A DNA stretch of 64,000 bases from Prevotella sp. MA2016. GTDB lineage: Bacteria > Bacteroidota > Bacteroidia > Bacteroidales > Bacteroidaceae. This document shows, one piece after another, positions 37,730 to 45,297 of the stretch; positions within the stretch are counted from its first letter, which is position 1, and each line of letters begins with the position of its first letter. Under the pieces are notes generated by a model, which was not told the origin of the DNA, made no database searches, and was given only the letters and a program-made list of their open reading frames with translations. Location: positions 337,948 to 401,947 of the forward strand of contig NZ_JHUW01000008.1 in assembly GCF_000619825.1 (NCBI RefSeq), given 5' to 3'. A program made the position numbers and the translations under genes.

Positions 37730-38722
37730 ATGAAAAAACTACTACTATCATTAGCCCTACTGGCTAGTTACACTAGCCTGGCAAAAAATCTTAGTCCGGC
37801 TAGCTACGACTCCCCCGACACCATCGTGGTTTCCCGCGATGGCACCGGACAGTTCCGCACCATCGACGAGGCCATCGAGGTATGCCGCGCGTTCATGGAT
37901 TACCACAAGGTTATCTTCGTTAAGAACGGCACCTACAAAGAGAAACTCATCATCCCCTCATGGCTGCAGAATATCGAGATATGCGGCGAGGATGCCGAGA
38001 AGACCATCATCACCTATGATGATCATGCCAACATCCCCCGCCCCAACGTTTCTCCAAACAAACCTATGGGTACCTTCCGTACCTACACCCTGAAGATAGA
38101 AGGCAACGATATCACACTCAAGAACATCACCATCGAGAACAATGCCGCCCGATTAGGACAGGCCGTAGCGCTACATACTGAGGGCGACCGCCTGGTGTTC
38201 ATCGGCTGCCGTTTTCTCGGTCATCAGGACACGGTCTATACAGGAGTAGCAGGCACACGTCTCTTCTTCAAGGACTGTTTCATCTGTGGCACTACCGACT
38301 TTATCTTCGGACCTTCTACAGCTTGGTTCGAGGGATGCACCATCGAGAGTCGTATCAACTCCTATGTCACCGCAGCCTCAACACCTGCCGACCAGCCTTA
38401 TGGCTACATCTTCAATAATTGTCGCCTCACCGCTACCCCCGAGGCCACAAAGGTTTATCTGGGTCGCCCTTGGCGCGACTATGGCTACACACTCTTCATG
38501 AACTGTGAACTGGGTGGTCATATCCGTCCCGAGGGATGGCATCATTGGGAGAAGCATCGCGAGCAGACAGCCCGCTATCTGGAATATAACAACCGGGGAG
38601 CCGGTGCCAATACAAAAGAACGCGTAAGTTGGAGCCGCCAACTTACCAAAAAAGAGGCTGCTAAGATAACACTCTCCAACGTCTTTGCACGCAACGATGG
38701 TTGGATTCCTAATAATAAATAA
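37730..38722 (+). CDS. Secreted pectinesterase (carbohydrate esterase family 8)
   Basis: Pectin methylesterase removes methyl groups from plant pectin. After a leader of about 18 residues, the 330-residue protein shows the CE8 beta-helix signatures: GQAVALHTEGDRLVF near 144, GHQDTVYTG near 163 with catalytic Asp, FICGTTDFIFG near 183 with the second Asp, and YLGRPWRDYG near 242 with the catalytic Arg. The leader and mature N-terminus (residues about 12-25) are encoded by a phased CTAG array. It follows relA/spoT by 9 nt and precedes a Tricorn-like protease by 14 nt, an unexpected place for a polysaccharide-degradation gene; no SusC/SusD pair is nearby. Confidence 0.93.
   Translation: MKKLLLSLALLASYTSLAKNLSPASYDSPDTIVVSRDGTGQFRTIDEAIEVCRAFMDYHKVIFVKNGTYKEKLIIPSWLQNIEICGEDAEKTIITYDDHANIPRPNVSPNKPMGTFRTYTLKIEGNDITLKNITIENNAARLGQAVALHTEGDRLVFIGCRFLGHQDTVYTGVAGTRLFFKDCFICGTTDFIFGPSTAWFEGCTIESRINSYVTAASTPADQPYGYIFNNCRLTATPEATKVYLGRPWRDYGYTLFMNCELGGHIRPEGWHHWEKHREQTARYLEYNNRGAGANTKERVSWSRQLTKKEAAKITLSNVFARNDGWIPNNK
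37764..37803 (+). repeat. Phased CTAG array in the pectinesterase leader
   Basis: CTAG at 37764, 37773 and 37800, with degenerate units CAAA at 37782 and TTAG at 37791: five positions at exact 9-nt spacing. Codon phase nCT-AGn, giving residues such as ASY, TSL, LSP and ASY. Confidence 0.7.
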
Positions 38723-38736
38723 TAAGGTATAAATAT

Positions 38737-41700
38737 ATGAAGAAACTACTCTTAACACTTATCACTGCAACCCTGTCCCTCGCCGCTATGGCTCAGGAGC
38801 GCCCACTCTGGATGCGCTTCTGCACCATTTCACCCGACGGACAGATGATTGCTTTTTCGTATAAGGGTGACCTGTTCACAGTGCCTGTCACTGGCGGCAC
38901 TGCTAAACAGCTCACTACCAACCCTTCCTACGATTATTGTCCCGTTTGGAGCCCCGACGGTAGTAAGATAGCTTTCGCTTCTGACCGTGAGAATGGCATC
39001 AACGTGTGGATTATACCCAGTCAGGGCGGAACGCCACGACAGATCACTACCAGCAGCCATCATAAGAACCTCATGACGTTCACCGATAATGAGCACCTGC
39101 TGTTCAGTATGGCCGACATGCCCACGCGCCAGTCTATCATCCCCAGCCTGGGAAAATTCCCACAGGTCTATGAGGTCAGCATCAAGGGCGGACGCCCACA
39201 GCTGTACTCTGGATTGATGATGGCGGATGTCAACATCAATCGCGCCACAGGTGATGTATTGTATCACGACATCAAGGGCAGCGAGGATATGTACCGCAAG
39301 CACCACCAGTCGGCCATCTGTCGCGACATCTGGTTGCTGTCAAAAGGTAAATATACCAAGCTCACTGATTTTGCCGGCGAAGATCGCACACCCGTATGGA
39401 CTGCCGACGGCAAGGGCTATTACTACCTGAGCGAGCAGGATGGCAACTTCAATGTGTGGTATCGCAGTCTGGATGGCAAACAGAACCAGCAGATCACACG
39501 TCACAAGACCAATCCCGTTCGTTTCCTCTCTGCTGCTGCCAACGGCACACTGTGCTATGGCTACGACGGCGAGATATACACCGTACGCCCGGGCAGTCAG
39601 CCTCAGCGTGTGAACATCAACATCATCAGCGATAACAGCGATCGCATGCTTACTCGCCAGATTCTCACAAAGGGGGCTACCGAGGTGGTGGCTTCACCCA
39701 GTGGCAAAGAGGTAGCCTTCATCATCCACGGTGAGGTTTATGTCACCTCTACCGAGTATAAGACCACGCGTCGCATCACCGACACACCTGAGCTGGAGCG
39801 CAACCTGTGCTTCTCGCCTGATGGTCGTTCATTGGCTTATGCCTCTGAGCGCAACGGTTGCTGGAACATCTACCAGACCACCATCGTAAACAAGGGAGAA
39901 AAGCAGTTTGCTTATGCTACAGAACTGAAAGAGGAACAGCTCACCAAACAGAACCACACCTCGTTCTATCCCCGCTACAGCCCTGATGGAAAAGAACTGG
40001 CATTCTTCCAGGATCGTGGTGCCATCCGCATCATCAACCTGGCGTCGAAACAGATTCGTACCGTGATGGACGGCAAGGACCTCTTCTCGTATGCCGATGG
40101 CGACATCGACTTTGAGTGGAGCCCCGACAGTCGTTGGCTACTGTCCACATACTATGGCGACGGCGGCTACCACCACGACGACATCGCCCTCATCGATGCC
40201 TCAGGCAAGCAGAAGCCTTACAATCTCACCAACAGCTCATACTACGATATGAACCCGCATTGGGTAATGGGGGGTAAGGCCATGCTGTTCACAAGCAATC
40301 GTCGCGGCTTCAAGAATCACGGCGGCCATGGCTGGCAGAACGACTTCTTCCTGATGTTCTTCGACATCGATGCCTACGAGCGTTTCCTGATGTCGAAGGA
40401 GGAGAAGGCTATCTACGACGAGGCGCATAAGCCTGCAAAGAAAGAGGATACTAATGATAAGAATAAAAAGCCAGCCATCGAACCGCTGAAGTTTGATCTG
40501 GAGAATGCGCACGACCGCATCGTTCGCCTCACCACCCACTCTACCCGTCTGGGCGATGCTTATCTCACACCGAAGGGCGATACACTGTTCTACCAGGCAG
40601 CCTACGAGGATGCTCACGACCTGTGGAAGTACAACCTGCTGGAGGATAAAAATGAGCTGGTGGTTCGTGGCGTGGGCAGTAACCGTCTTACCACTGATAA
40701 GAAGGGTAAATACCTGTTCTTCATGAACAAGGGTTCACTGCGCCGTATCGATATGGCAAAAGGTAGTCGCAACGCTATTGATTTCGAAGCCGACTTCAAC
40801 AACCGTTCTTTTGCTGAGCGTGAGTATCTGTTCAACCATATCTGGCGACAGGTGGCAGACAAGTTCTACCGCGCCGACCTGCATGGTGTGGACTGGGCTG
40901 GCTATAAGAAGATTTATGAGAAGTTCCTGCCCTACATCAACAATGAGTACGACTTCCGTGATATGTTGGCTGAGATGTTAGGCGAGCTCAATGCTTCGCA
41001 TACCGGTGCCCGCTATCAGACACCTGTAGAGTTCCGCACCGCTTCACTCGGTCTGTTCTTCGACGACAGCTATAAAGGTGATGGTTTGAAGATTGCCGAG
41101 ATTCCAAAGGGTTCGCCATTGGCCATCCGTAACACAGGCGTCAAAGCTGGCGACATCATCGAGGCCATCGACGGCACCTTTATCAAGAAGGGCGACGACT
41201 ACTACCCACTGCTGGCTGGCAAGACCGACAAGGTGGTTCGTCTCACCATCAGCGGTCGTACCATCAACATCAAGGCCATCTCTCTCTCTGCTTACAACAA
41301 TCTGTTGTACAACCGCTGGGTGGAGCGCAACCGCAAGCTGGTAGATAGTCTGTCTCACGGACGTCTGGCTTATGTACATATCTCATCCATGAACGGCGAT
41401 AAGTTCCGTAAGCTGTATGAAGAGATTCTGAATGAGACCAATCGCGAGCGCGAGGCAGTCATCGTGGATGAGCGCCATAATGGTGGTGGTTATCTGCACG
41501 ACGACCTGTGCCATCTGCTCAACGGCAAACAGCACTCTCACTTCATGGCTCACGGCAAGTATCTGGGCATCGAGCCATCAGCACAGTGGAACAAACCATC
41601 ATGTGTGGTACTCTGCGAGGACGACTACAGCAATGCCTGCGGATTCCCCCGCCAGTATCAGGATATGAAAATAGGAAAACTCATCGGTACCCCTGTGGCA

Positions 41701-41958
41701 GGTACTTCCACCAGCGTGTGGTGGGAGACACTCATCAATGGTGTGATATTCGGCATCCCACAGGTAGGCCGTATCGATATCCGTGGCGACTATGGTGAGA
41801 ACACCCCACTCCGTCCTGATATCGAGGTTTACAACACCCCTGAGGATTACCTCACTGGTCACGACCGCCAATTGGAGCGTGCCATTCAGGAAATGCTCAA
41901 GGAAGGTGCAGCCTTCAAGGAAAAGACAAAGAATGACTTCGGAGGTCACAAAAAATAA
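38737..41958 (+). CDS. Tricorn-like S41 family protease
   Basis: A 1073-residue secreted protease (signal peptide ending LAAMAQ near 19). The first 600 residues form beta-propeller repeats with phrases like SPDGQMIAFSYKGDLFTVP, WSPDGSKIAFAS and SPDGRSLAYASE. A PDZ domain near 770-850 (VKAGDIIEAIDG) and the S41 core follow: catalytic His in ELNASHTGARY near 750, Ser in DDYSNACGFP near 967 and Glu in DYGENTPLRPD near 1023. Tricorn releases peptides from unfolded proteins; Bacteroidetes homologues are periplasmic. It is 14 nt after the pectinesterase gene and ends at a strong terminator. Confidence 0.92.
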   Translation: MKKLLLTLITATLSLAAMAQERPLWMRFCTISPDGQMIAFSYKGDLFTVPVTGGTAKQLTTNPSYDYCPVWSPDGSKIAFASDRENGINVWIIPSQGGTPRQITTSSHHKNLMTFTDNEHLLFSMADMPTRQSIIPSLGKFPQVYEVSIKGGRPQLYSGLMMADVNINRATGDVLYHDIKGSEDMYRKHHQSAICRDIWLLSKGKYTKLTDFAGEDRTPVWTADGKGYYYLSEQDGNFNVWYRSLDGKQNQQITRHKTNPVRFLSAAANGTLCYGYDGEIYTVRPGSQPQRVNINIISDNSDRMLTRQILTKGATEVVASPSGKEVAFIIHGEVYVTSTEYKTTRRITDTPELERNLCFSPDGRSLAYASERNGCWNIYQTTIVNKGEKQFAYATELKEEQLTKQNHTSFYPRYSPDGKELAFFQDRGAIRIINLASKQIRTVMDGKDLFSYADGDIDFEWSPDSRWLLSTYYGDGGYHHDDIALIDASGKQKPYNLTNSSYYDMNPHWVMGGKAMLFTSNRRGFKNHGGHGWQNDFFLMFFDIDAYERFLMSKEEKAIYDEAHKPAKKEDTNDKNKKPAIEPLKFDLENAHDRIVRLTTHSTRLGDAYLTPKGDTLFYQAAYEDAHDLWKYNLLEDKNELVVRGVGSNRLTTDKKGKYLFFMNKGSLRRIDMAKGSRNAIDFEADFNNRSFAEREYLFNHIWRQVADKFYRADLHGVDWAGYKKIYEKFLPYINNEYDFRDMLAEMLGELNASHTGARYQTPVEFRTASLGLFFDDSYKGDGLKIAEIPKGSPLAIRNTGVKAGDIIEAIDGTFIKKGDDYYPLLAGKTDKVVRLTISGRTINIKAISLSAYNNLLYNRWVERNRKLVDSLSHGRLAYVHISSMNGDKFRKLYEEILNETNREREAVIVDERHNGGGYLHDDLCHLLNGKQHSHFMAHGKYLGIEPSAQWNKPSCVVLCEDDYSNACGFPRQYQDMKIGKLIGTPVAGTSTSVWWETLINGVIFGIPQVGRIDIRGDYGENTPLRPDIEVYNTPEDYLTGHDRQLERAIQEMLKEGAAFKEKTKNDFGGHKK

Positions 41959-41960
41959 CG

Positions 41961-41994
41961 AAAAAAGCTCTCGTTTCGTACGAGAGCTTTTTTT
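41961..41994 (+). terminator. Terminator after the Tricorn-like protease
   Basis: AAAGCTCTCG pairs with CGAGAGCTTT around TTTCGTA, with A and T runs on both sides; it can also end merR transcription from the other strand. Confidence 0.92.
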
Positions 41995-42340
41995 ATAACA
42001 TATCAAGATTACCTTTCAGCGCCTGCAGGTCTTCCCGCAACTCAAGCAGCGACTGTAAGGCATCTGCTTTTTTCTGTACGCCTTGCCGGTTTTTGGTCAG
42101 CATCTCACGTGCCGCAGCAATCTTAAAGCCACGCACTTTCACCAGATTATGTATCAGTCTGACCTGCTCCAAATCCTTCTCCTGATACTGACGTATTTTA
42201 GCTGTACCAGAGGTTTTTGGCTTCAGAAAAGGGAACTCCTGTTCCCAGTAGCGCAATGTACTCTCAGGCAGGTCGAACATCTCGCCCACTTCCTTGATAG
42301 AATAGTACATCTTCAGTCTTTTATTCAAATTCAATGCCAT
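41993..42340 (-). CDS. MerR family transcriptional regulator
   Basis: A 115-residue regulator with an N-terminal MerR winged helix: YYSIKEVGEMFDLPESTLRYW near 11-31 (key residues EVGEMF and TLRYWE), then the wing with RQYQEKDLEQ, and a C-terminal coiled coil for dimerisation. It lacks a ligand domain or Cys cluster. The ATG at 42340 is chosen because the -7 box at 42360-42367 predicts transcription start near 42353; longer frames would begin upstream of it. It is divergent from alaS, and this small MerR type is widespread in Bacteroidetes. Targets are unknown. Confidence 0.88.
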   Translation of the reverse strand: MALNLNKRLKMYYSIKEVGEMFDLPESTLRYWEQEFPFLKPKTSGTAKIRQYQEKDLEQVRLIHNLVKVRGFKIAAAREMLTKNRQGVQKKADALQSLLELREDLQALKGNLDML

Positions 42341-42359
42341 AAACATTACTATTTTGCCG

Positions 42360-42367
42360 CAAAGATA
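42360..42367 (-). promoter_or_regulatory. -7 box for merR
   Basis: TATCTTTG on the minus strand, about 20 nt before the ATG at 42340. Confidence 0.6.
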
Positions 42368-42409
42368 AACTTTTTCACTGAATTCACAAAACATTTACGA
42401 AAAAATGTG

Positions 42410-42417
42410 TAACTTTG
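42410..42417 (+). promoter_or_regulatory. -7 box for alaS
   Basis: TAACTTTG, about 50 nt before the alaS ATG; no good -33 box seen. Confidence 0.6.
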
Positions 42418-42467
42418 CAGCCAAATTTATAAAAGGTAAATTGTAAATTGTCAAATAGAAAATTAAG

Positions 42468-45191
42468 ATGATGACAGCAAATGAGATTCGCGACTCATTC
42501 AAGAAGTTTTTCGAGTCGAAGCAACACGCTATCGTGCCATCAGCTCCTATGGTTATCAAAGATGACCCAACACTGATGTTCACGAACGCAGGTATGAACC
42601 AATGGAAAGATATCATTCTGGGCACTCGCGACCCAGAGCCACGCCGTCGAGCGGATACACAGAAATGCCTGCGTGTATCAGGAAAACACAACGACCTCGA
42701 GGAGGTTGGCCACGATACTTATCACCACACCATGTTCGAGATGCTGGGCAACTGGAGTTTTGGCGACTATTTTAAGGAGGGCGCCATCGATATGGCTTGG
42801 GAGTATCTGGTAGATGTACTGAAGTTGAATCCTGAGGATCTCTATGTAACGGTGTTCGAGGGTTCTCCTGAGGAGAACATCCCACGTGATGACGAAGCCG
42901 CCAAGTACTGGGCTAAGCACGTGCCCGAAGACCACATCATCAATGGTAACAAGCACGATAACTTTTGGGAGATGGGCGATACAGGTCCTTGCGGTCCTTG
43001 CTCTGAGATCCATGTAGATAGTCGTACCCCTGAGCAGAAGGCTGCCAGCGGTAAGAGCGGTCGTGAACTGGTGAACCAGGACGACCCACAGGTGATTGAG
43101 ATTTGGAACCTTGTGTTCATGCAGTTCAACCGTAAGGCCGATGGCTCTCTGGAGAAACTGAGCATGAACGTGATTGATACAGGTATGGGCTTTGAGCGCT
43201 TGGTACGCATGATGCAGGGCAAGCACTCTAACTACGACACCGATGTGTTCCAGCCCATCATCAAGGCCGAGCAGCAGCTCACCGGTCTGAAATACCTCAC
43301 CTTCGAGGAAGAAACTAGCCAAGCTAGTAAGCCCAGTGATACTAGTTCGACTAGCCAAGCTAACCAATCTAGCATCAATGTAGCCATGCGCGTTTGCGCC
43401 GACCACCTGCGTGCTGTCGCATTCTCTATCGCCGATGGTCAGCTGCCTTCAAATGCCAAGGCAGGTTATGTCATTCGTCGTATCTTGCGCCGTGCAGTGC
43501 GCTATGCTTACACCTTCCTGGGACAGAAAGAAGGTTTCCTCTATAAACTCGTGCCTACACTAGTGGCCGAAATGGGCGATGCCTTCCCTGAGTTGAAGGC
43601 TCAGCAGCAACTCATCACCAAGGTTATCAAGGAAGAGGAAGAATCATTCCTCCGCACCCTGGAGAAGGGTATCGGCATGCTGAATGATGCCATGAGCGCC
43701 CTGAAGGCTGAGGGCAAGACCGAATTGGATGGTGTACAGGCATTCCGTCTGTTTGACACCTACGGTTTCCCACTCGACCTCACAGAGCTTATCTGCCGTG
43801 AGAATGGCTTCACCGTCAACGAGGAGCAGTTCAACGTAGAGATGCAGAAACAGAAAGACCGCGCCCGCAATGCCGCTGCTGTTGAGAACAGCGACTGGGT
43901 AGAGCTGGCCGCCGGTGAAAGGCTACGGGTAGGCGACGATGAGTCGGGAATGCAGCAGTTCGTCGGCTACGACTACACCGAATACGAGTGCCACATCATC
44001 CGCTACCGCAAGGTAACTCAGAAGAAGAACGAGTTCTATGAGCTGGTACTCGACTACACCCCATTCTATGGTGAGATGGGTGGTCAGGTAGGTGATCAGG
44101 GTGTGCTTGTCAATGAGACGGAAACCATCAACATCATCGATACCAAGCGTGAGAACGGACAGAGTGTCCATATCGTAAAGCAGTTGCCTAAGGATCCAAC
44201 AGCCCAGTTCATGGCTTGCGTGGATACCGACAAACGTAACGCCTCTGCCGCCAACCATACAGCTACTCACCTGCTCGATTATGCTCTGAAGCAGATTCTG
44301 GGCGACCATGTAGAGCAGAAGGGTTCATTTGTTTCTCCCGACACACTGCGTTTCGACTTCTCACATTTCGAGAAGGTTACTGATGAGCAGTTACGTGAGG
44401 TAGAGCGTATGGTGAACGATATGATCCGTCAGGATATTCAGCTTGATGAGCACCGTGACGTACCATTCGACGAAGCAAAGAAGCTTGGCGCCATCGCCCT
44501 CTTCGGCGAGAAATATGGCGATAAGGTACGTGTGGTTCGCTTCGGTCCTTCTTGTGAGTTCTGTGGTGGTATCCACGCTTCAAGCACCGGTCGCATCGGT
44601 TTCTTCAAGATTATCTCTGAGAGCAGTGTTGCTGCCGGCATCCGTCGTATCGAGGCCAAGACCGGTCAGGAGTGCGAGGAGTTGCTGTATCAGACCGAGG
44701 ATATCCTGAAGGCTGTGAAGGCATTCTTCAACAATGCCAAGGATTTGCAGGGTGTCATCAAGAAGTATATCGAGGAGCACGACTCCATGAAGAAAGAGAT
44801 CGAGGCTTTCCAGGCTCAGGCTGTAGAGCGTGCCGCCAAGCAGTTGGTTGAGAAAGCCCGCGAGGTGAATGGCGTGAAGGTTGTTACCGCTGTATTGCCA
44901 ATGAACCCAGCAGCAGCCAAGGATCTGGCCTTTAAGATTCGTGCCGCCGTAGAAGGTTCATTGCTGTGTGTACTCGGAACCCACGAGAATAACAAGCCTC
45001 AGCTCTCTATCATGATGAGCGACGACATGGTAAGCGACCATGGTCTTAACGCTGGTCAGATGGTGCGCGAGGCAGCCAAGCTCATCCAGGGCGGTGGTGG
45101 CGGTCAGCCACATTTCGCTCAGGCTGGAGGTAAGAACGCCGATGGTCTCAGCGCTGCTGTTGACAAAGTGCTCGAGCTGGCAAAGTTGTAA
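42468..45191 (+). CDS. alaS: Alanyl-tRNA synthetase
   Basis: AlaRS charges tRNA-Ala and edits mischarged Ser or Gly. The 907 residues contain the class II catalytic core ([16 protein letters not shown] near 35, [14 protein letters not shown] near 169), the tRNA-recognition domain with [16 protein letters not shown] near 331, the editing domain with [12 protein letters not shown] near 596 and [13 protein letters not shown] near 698, and a C-Ala domain ending [14 protein letters not shown]. Between the catalytic core and NVAMRV, near residues 282-302, lies an extra Ser/Thr-rich stretch encoded by a phased CTAG array. That stretch looks like an in-frame insertion in a surface loop. No other damage is seen. 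Confidence 0.97.
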   Translation: MMTANEIRDSFKKFFESKQHAIVPSAPMVIKDDPTLMFTNAGMNQWKDIILGTRDPEPRRRADTQKCLRVSGKHNDLEEVGHDTYHHTMFEMLGNWSFGDYFKEGAIDMAWEYLVDVLKLNPEDLYVTVFEGSPEENIPRDDEAAKYWAKHVPEDHIINGNKHDNFWEMGDTGPCGPCSEIHVDSRTPEQKAASGKSGRELVNQDDPQVIEIWNLVFMQFNRKADGSLEKLSMNVIDTGMGFERLVRMMQGKHSNYDTDVFQPIIKAEQQLTGLKYLTFEEETSQASKPSDTSSTSQANQSSINVAMRVCADHLRAVAFSIADGQLPSNAKAGYVIRRILRRAVRYAYTFLGQKEGFLYKLVPTLVAEMGDAFPELKAQQQLITKVIKEEEESFLRTLEKGIGMLNDAMSALKAEGKTELDGVQAFRLFDTYGFPLDLTELICRENGFTVNEEQFNVEMQKQKDRARNAAAVENSDWVELAAGERLRVGDDESGMQQFVGYDYTEYECHIIRYRKVTQKKNEFYELVLDYTPFYGEMGGQVGDQGVLVNETETINIIDTKRENGQSVHIVKQLPKDPTAQFMACVDTDKRNASAANHTATHLLDYALKQILGDHVEQKGSFVSPDTLRFDFSHFEKVTDEQLREVERMVNDMIRQDIQLDEHRDVPFDEAKKLGAIALFGEKYGDKVRVVRFGPSCEFCGGIHASSTGRIGFFKIISESSVAAGIRRIEAKTGQECEELLYQTEDILKAVKAFFNNAKDLQGVIKKYIEEHDSMKKEIEAFQAQAVERAAKQLVEKAREVNGVKVVTAVLPMNPAAAKDLAFKIRAAVEGSLLCVLGTHENNKPQLSIMMSDDMVSDHGLNAGQMVREAAKLIQGGGGGQPHFAQAGGKNADGLSAAVDKVLELAKL
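43315..43372 (+). repeat. Phased CTAG array inside alaS
   Basis: Seven positions at exact 9-nt spacing: CTAG at 43315, 43324, 43342, 43351 and 43369, CCAG at 43333, CTAA at 43360. Codon phase nCT-AGn gives tripeptides such as TSQ, ASK, PSD and TSS. The piece 43342-43363 matches 48769-48790 of the S41 gene at 18 of 22 bases. Confidence 0.85.
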
Positions 45192-45237
45192 CAAACGGCA
45201 TTTGCAAGTACACATAAAAAGAAAAGGACAAAAAAAC

Positions 45238-45268
45238 TTTGTTCTTTTCTTTTTTTTTTGTAACTTTG
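45238..45268 (+). promoter_or_regulatory. Promoter of parC
   Basis: TTTG (45238-45241), 19-nt spacer of mostly T, TAACTTTG (45261-45268); start codon about 23 nt beyond the predicted start. Confidence 0.8.
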
Positions 45269-45297
45269 CAGGCAAACTGGAAACCCCATAAAAGATA

